Source of the DNA: Achromobacter spanius
GTDB taxonomy: Bacteria; Pseudomonadota; Gammaproteobacteria; Burkholderiales; Burkholderiaceae_B
Reading direction: 5' to 3'
Assembly: GCF_003994415.1 (NCBI RefSeq)
Contig: NZ_CP034689.1
Location: 3,100,001 to 3,164,000 of the forward strand
Length of the DNA: 64,000 nucleotides
Program-made: the position numbers and the translations under genes
Shown: positions 59,726-64,000 of the stretch, in pieces
Numbering within the stretch: position 1 is the first letter of the stretch
How the letters are laid out: each line of letters starts with the position of its first letter
Notes under the pieces: model-generated
The model's input: only the letters and a program-made list of their open reading frames with translations
Told to the model about the DNA's origin: nothing
Database searches by the model: none

Positions 59726-61434
59726 GTCTTCCCTCTGTCGGTGGGGTGCCAGTTTGCAAGCTGCGCAATCTTGATGATGCTGAACATCGCGGCCCATTGA
59801 GCGCGCGCATCGACATAGCTATCTGCGTGTTCGTAGCCTTTTTCTTTGTTGTATTGGCCATAGCCTTTACTGCCATGTCGGAAACTGGCTTTGATGCCGC
59901 TTCTTCCCGGTGTGCGGCCAGAATCGGTTGAAACAGTTCCGTCTCCACCACTGCTATGCGTGTCTTGACCCTGTGCAGTCCACGGTGGGGTTGTAGGAAT
60001 TAATGTGGGGAGTTTTCGTTCAAACCACCCCTGGTAGCTGCCGTTGCCGTCATCGCGAGGCTTGGCGCCAAATATCTCGAGGGGTGTGGGATCGCCTTGC
60101 CAGATAATCTCGCGCCAGCTATGCAAGCCGTCATCCGCCCCATAGTGCGCATACGTATGCGGGTGATAGCCCCCATGCCACAGACGATCATGAAACCTTG
60201 CAACCTGATCTACCAAGTCCTCAAAATCTGATCGGCCAGTTGCGGGAGCTTTTGAGGGTCCCGATTTCTCCAACATATTCAGGTATTCTGTGTTCTGTTC
60301 CGGTACCAAGCCATACCACGCCGAAGTTTTATAGATCTCCTCATACGGATCCCTGCGCTGCGGATACGCGCGCGGGACCCCGGCGGCATCTTTCAGCACC
60401 TGCCCCTTGGCATTGCGCATAAACAACCAGGGCATGCCGCCCCGGTGCTCCACCGTCGGCATCAACTCCAGGCCCCCAGGCGACCGGCCCACGACAGCGG
60501 TGACTTCCCCTGCGTTCGACCCCAGGATGATTTGGACCGCGCCCTCATAGCCGCAGCGCATGTGGTGATAAATGGCCGGTGCGCCGCTGGCGGGCTGCAC
60601 GCCATGGACCACGCCCAGTACCTTGTCGTACCCCTGCAATTGGGTCAGCGCGCGGCTGACGATGCCGCCCATGGAATGCGTGACCAATATCACCTTCATG
60701 GCATCGGCCTGTTCTGCGCTGATGCCGCCGTGTTCCCGATAGTGGGCAAGTACGGTGTTGTCGATGTAGTCGCGTATGTCCGCTGCTGAGTCCGCATTGG
60801 ATTGCAGCCAGTTGTAGCCACCGCACCAGACGTCGAACTGGTACTTGCCAGCCTGGATCAATTCATCTTCGGTGAGTACGGAGACCTGGCCACGTTCCTC
60901 GCCGTATTCCTTGGGATCGCGCAGGCTGTCTTCGTTCCACCATTTCTGAAGTTTCCGAGCGCGATAGATGTTGTCCAGGCGTTGTTCCATGCGGGCCAGG
61001 AATGGGTGGTAGTACATTTTGTGGGCGCTACCCCAGCCTCGCCGTTGTGCGGCCTTGGCGTTCAAGCAGGAATCACCAAGGTCGATGGGACCGCTGTCAT
61101 CGACTTCAACTAGGTCCGGGTCCAGCAGCTCTTGACGCTCTTTGGGACCGCGGCTCCACCATGTAAAAATCGCGGCGATGAGCCCGAAAATATCTCCGAT
61201 CGAAAAGCCGGTGTTTGGTGGGTGCCACACTGATTCCTTCGATTCCTTATTGCGCAAATTAGTACCCATGATTCCCGGTAGGAAAACCACCGGTATCGGC
61301 GCGGGTACGCTGCATAGCAAGACCTTGGCGCGCTTGTCTTCGGTTGGCGTCAGTCGCGTGGAATACACGCGCCGGCCTAGCTCGTCGCGCGTGCAGGGGA
61401 TCAGCACTTCGTCATCGGGCAGTGGCGAGTTCAT
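59722..61434 (-). CDS. T6SS lipase effector, Tle4-like alpha/beta hydrolase
   Basis: 570 residues. The oxyanion region VPVVFLPGIMGTNLR-type segment (PIPVVFLPGIMGTNLRNK) and nucleophile elbow THSMGGIVSRAL (Ser254) mark an alpha/beta hydrolase. Later segments provide candidates for the Asp (GGDGTVSTDSG) and His (KGYEHADSYVD). No signal peptide is present, as expected for a type VI effector. It lies between VgrG and two Tli4-like genes, overlapping each neighbour by four bases. It is expected to hydrolyse membrane phospholipids of rival bacteria after delivery on VgrG. Family assignment rests on the motif and the immunity type. Confidence 0.82.
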   Translation of the reverse strand: MNSPLPDDEVLIPCTRDELGRRVYSTRLTPTEDKRAKVLLCSVPAPIPVVFLPGIMGTNLRNKESKESVWHPPNTGFSIGDIFGLIAAIFTWWSRGPKERQELLDPDLVEVDDSGPIDLGDSCLNAKAAQRRGWGSAHKMYYHPFLARMEQRLDNIYRARKLQKWWNEDSLRDPKEYGEERGQVSVLTEDELIQAGKYQFDVWCGGYNWLQSNADSAADIRDYIDNTVLAHYREHGGISAEQADAMKVILVTHSMGGIVSRALTQLQGYDKVLGVVHGVQPASGAPAIYHHMRCGYEGAVQIILGSNAGEVTAVVGRSPGGLELMPTVEHRGGMPWLFMRNAKGQVLKDAAGVPRAYPQRRDPYEEIYKTSAWYGLVPEQNTEYLNMLEKSGPSKAPATGRSDFEDLVDQVARFHDRLWHGGYHPHTYAHYGADDGLHSWREIIWQGDPTPLEIFGAKPRDDGNGSYQGWFERKLPTLIPTTPPWTAQGQDTHSSGGDGTVSTDSGRTPGRSGIKASFRHGSKGYGQYNKEKGYEHADSYVDARAQWAAMFSIIKIAQLANWHPTDRGKT

Positions 61435-63965
61435 GAGTTCTCCTCCAAATTTTCTTGCGCGACCGAATTGGCCGTCACCGTTCGCATGCTGACCAAGTCC
61501 ATCAACAGGTCCTGCTGCTTGGGCAGACGTCCTTGGGCATCCGTGATTACGCGAACGAGCGCGCCGTCGCCTCGGCGCAGTTCCACCTCTGTGTTCACCA
61601 GCGGTTCAAGGCTGGCGGCGTCTCGCACGACATAGGCATCGTCAAACGGCGTTGCCTCCCAGGTGTTGAATTCCATCGACGCGCTGTTTGGCCCCACAAA
61701 GTTGTGTTGTGCCGCCTTCACCGTCAGCTTGCCCGGCATGCCGAGTTCAATATTCCCGTCGGCCATCTTGATGTACGCCCCGCCGCAGAGCAGCGTGATG
61801 TGCTTGTCGGCGGCGATTAGCACATGCTGTTTGCTGGAGGTGATTTCGGCGCCTTGGTCGGCCTGGATGCGGATGGCGTTGTGTTGGGCTTGCAGCAGCA
61901 GTTCGCCTTGGTGGGCGATGTGGCGCATGGCGCCGCTTTGCGAGAACAGGCCCAGGTCGCCGCCTGCGTTGATGACTACCTTTTCCCCGGCGCTGATCTG
62001 CTGGTGCTGCTGGGCGATGCTGTCGATATGGGCGCCTGCCGTCATCACGATGCTGGCGGGGGTGGCGGCGGCGATGCCGGCTGGGGCGCTTAGGCCCATC
62101 GCGCCGGCATCGCCTTGGCCATTGCCGGCGGATTGGTTGTTGGCGCCGTGCCCCAGATTGCGTACTGCTTCGGTCAATGACTGTTGGGGCTGCGCGTCGT
62201 GGGGTACGCCTTCGTGGGTGGCGGCGTAGTCGCCCAGGTTACGAGCCAATTCCAATGCGGATTCCAAGGCGGCAACGATATCGGATCGGTCCAATTGCCC
62301 GCCCTTGGCTTGCAACTGCGCCTCGGTGCTTAACAACAGGCCCTTTGCCGCACGCAATGCGCCGTGTTCATCGGTGCGCAGTTCAAACCCCTCCCCACGA
62401 GGTTTGCCACCGCCCGGACGCGGATGCGTCAAGTACCCCAAGTGCAACTGCGTATCCCCGTGCTCGCTCATCAAGGCCGCGCTGATCTGTGCCGAGGTAT
62501 CGTCCAGGCGCAGTTCATTGGCGCGGTTGCCCTTGTGCTCCTTGCTTTTGATCGTGTTCAGGATGTTGTGACGCGGCAGTTCATACGGCGGCAGGTTGGT
62601 GGCGCGGAACGTTCTCCCGATGACCAAAGGTTGGTCTGGATCGCCGTTTGCGAATTGCACGATGACTTCTTGTCCGATGCGGGGGATAGCCATGTGCCCC
62701 CATTGCGCACCAGCCCAGTTTTGCGACACGCGGATCCAGCAGGAGCTGTGTTCATCATTGCGACCCAGCCGGTCCCAGGGGAACTGCACCTTCACACGGC
62801 CCCAGGCGTCGCAATAGATTTCTTCATTTGGAGGGCCGACGACGGTGGCCATCTGCGGACCATCGAGGCGGGGTTTGGGTTGGGGCTCGGGCTTCCAGTC
62901 GACTTTGTCGGGCACAAGTTCGGCGGTGTAGTGGTAGTGCGTGCCTTGTTCGGAACCCGCCGCGTCTTCTTCTTGACTCGTGTGCTGCACGCCGTGGTGG
63001 CGCATGCGCACGGGGCGCCAGCCTTGGTTCCAGTCTTCGCGCGGGTGGCCGGTCAGGTCGAAGGCGACACCGGGGATCAAGCGCGCGTCATCGCCTTCGA
63101 CAAACGCCACGCGCGCATCGCGGCGACGGCCCAGCAGACGGGTCAGGGTGAACGGCTTGCCCACTTCGTCGCGCTTGTAGCGGCCGGGGTAGTCGTAGCG
63201 TTCGTAGCGATGATCCTGGTGGGCAAGGTCGGTGGCGACCGGGGAATGTTCCTGGCTATAGCGCGGATGGGTGTACGTGTAGTCGCGCTGGTTCTGCACG
63301 GCGGTGCGGATGCGCTCGGCGTAGGCAAAGCGATGCAGCGCTGGTTCGGCCTGGTCGCCGCCAGGCATGGGGTTGTACAGGACCGGCCCGCCCGCGATCT
63401 CGCCATGGATGTAGATGCGGTCACCATGGATCAGGCGGTGCCCGTGTTCCGAGTGCGCGTAGCGGTAGAAGTAGCCTTCTTCGGCCGCCAGCCTGTCCAG
63501 AAACGCCAAGTTGGTGTCGCCGGCTTGCACGCAGTATTCGCGGGGCAGGTGCTCAAAGGTGCTGACCTGTTCGTAGTCGGTGATGCCTTGGCGCTTGATG
63601 ACGTCGGCCAGGATCTCGGGTACTGACAGGTGCTGGTAGATGCGCCAGTCAGAACACAGCGCGGCGCGAGCCAGGGAGGGTTCTACGACTACCCGATAGC
63701 GCGTCCGGCGAAAGCCGGTGTCGGCTTGGACGAATTCCGTGACGATGCCGTGTACATGGCGCACCGCCTGGTCCCCACGCCAGATGGTGAAAAGCGCGGG
63801 CTGGTCCAGCAGCGTGCCGAAATCAACGGCGGGGTCGATGCTGGACAGTTCTAGGCACAGCCGATAGGTCTCGGACAGGGCCTCGTCCAGCGTGAATTCA
63901 ACGACGTCAAACGCCGTGCCACTGGCGGGGTTGAAGGTGAAGCGCAAGTCGGACAGCCGAGGCAC
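61431..63965 (-). CDS. vgrG: Type VI secretion spike protein VgrG
   Basis: 844 residues from GTG 63965, which has AAAAGGAG seven bases upstream; an in-frame TTG at 63992 lacks such a site. The gp27/gpD-like base occupies about residues 10-340 (FDVVEFTLDEALSETYRL, DTNLAFLDRLAAEEGYFYRY). The gp5-like OB fold (about 370-480) has YCDAWGRVKVQFPWDRLGRNDEHSSCWIRVSQNWAGAQWG. The beta-helix/DUF2345 region follows, with IKMADGNIELGMPGKLTVKAAQHNF near 760. A C-terminal extension (VVRDAASLEPLVNTEVELRRGDGALVRVITDAQGRLPKQ) resembles transthyretin-like effector adaptors. It carries the lipase encoded next. Confidence 0.95.
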   Translation of the reverse strand: MPRLSDLRFTFNPASGTAFDVVEFTLDEALSETYRLCLELSSIDPAVDFGTLLDQPALFTIWRGDQAVRHVHGIVTEFVQADTGFRRTRYRVVVEPSLARAALCSDWRIYQHLSVPEILADVIKRQGITDYEQVSTFEHLPREYCVQAGDTNLAFLDRLAAEEGYFYRYAHSEHGHRLIHGDRIYIHGEIAGGPVLYNPMPGGDQAEPALHRFAYAERIRTAVQNQRDYTYTHPRYSQEHSPVATDLAHQDHRYERYDYPGRYKRDEVGKPFTLTRLLGRRRDARVAFVEGDDARLIPGVAFDLTGHPREDWNQGWRPVRMRHHGVQHTSQEEDAAGSEQGTHYHYTAELVPDKVDWKPEPQPKPRLDGPQMATVVGPPNEEIYCDAWGRVKVQFPWDRLGRNDEHSSCWIRVSQNWAGAQWGHMAIPRIGQEVIVQFANGDPDQPLVIGRTFRATNLPPYELPRHNILNTIKSKEHKGNRANELRLDDTSAQISAALMSEHGDTQLHLGYLTHPRPGGGKPRGEGFELRTDEHGALRAAKGLLLSTEAQLQAKGGQLDRSDIVAALESALELARNLGDYAATHEGVPHDAQPQQSLTEAVRNLGHGANNQSAGNGQGDAGAMGLSAPAGIAAATPASIVMTAGAHIDSIAQQHQQISAGEKVVINAGGDLGLFSQSGAMRHIAHQGELLLQAQHNAIRIQADQGAEITSSKQHVLIAADKHITLLCGGAYIKMADGNIELGMPGKLTVKAAQHNFVGPNSASMEFNTWEATPFDDAYVVRDAASLEPLVNTEVELRRGDGALVRVITDAQGRLPKQQDLLMDLVSMRTVTANSVAQENLEENS

Positions 63966-64000
63966 GGCGGTGCTCCTTTTGGCGGTGTGCAAGATGGAAC

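Noticed and set aside
61431..63965. VgrG as part of a full T6SS structural operon
   Set aside because: No other T6SS structural genes are seen; the visible part is an effector-immunity island with VgrG only.

Overview
The window looks like chromosomal DNA of a betaproteobacterium of the family Alcaligenaceae, most like Achromobacter or Bordetella. The evidence is the uniformly high G+C, two orphan Bug/TctC-type periplasmic receptors, many tightly overlapping metabolic operons with GntR/FadR-family regulators, and a FecI-FecR-TonB receptor set. This is an inference from gene content; no rRNA or other marker is present. I saw no tRNA, rRNA, insertion sequence, prophage or CRISPR array.

Layout. 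1-2570 (minus): start of a general amino-acid ABC transporter operon (aapJ, an aminotransferase, aapQ), with a hairpin/T-tract attenuator after the binding-protein gene. 3012-6228: a FadR-type regulator, 5-keto-4-deoxyglucarate dehydratase and a Bug receptor. 6380-12440 (plus): a phosphorelay/methylation cluster (hybrid kinase with three receiver domains, CheR, receiver-less CheB, receiver-kinase). 12454-16542 (minus): TonB receptor, FecR, FecI. 16691-22324: the second half of the hexarate pathway (alpha-ketoglutarate semialdehyde dehydrogenase, galactarate dehydratase, lactonase, second Bug receptor). Five copies of one operator-like sequence link the two hexarate loci. 22407-25259: a small secreted protein, an AraC regulator and a cyclic-nucleotide-domain flavoprotein that lacks its NAD(P)H domain. 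25288-30188 (minus): overlapping operon of isochorismatase-like hydrolase, XapX, amidohydrolase, DoxX and MFS exporter.

30348-39658 (plus) is the most interesting block: transglutaminase-like protein with Cys replaced by Ser, transglutaminase-DUF2126 fusion, circularly permuted ATP-grasp/alpha-E fusion, an active-site-intact transglutaminase and a zinc-ribbon metallopeptidase. It is preceded by a consensus-quality sigma-54 promoter and a perfect NtrC-type enhancer site, so a nitrogen-regulated peptide-modification system is predicted. 39659-41337 is a small AT-richer insertion with a Fic protein and what looks like a decayed ParDE toxin-antitoxin pair.

41321-56932 (minus) is a 14-gene colinear run: GntR regulator, peptide-type ABC transporter, beta-propeller protein, TRAP transporter and four catabolic enzymes (HpcH/HpaI aldolase, ThDP enzyme, M20-type amidohydrolase, aldehyde dehydrogenase), ended by a 19-bp-arm hairpin. 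57220-63965 (minus) is a type VI secretion island: VgrG, a Tle4-like lipase and two Tli4-like immunity proteins, coupled by overlapping start/stop codons at the VgrG-lipase-first immunity junctions.
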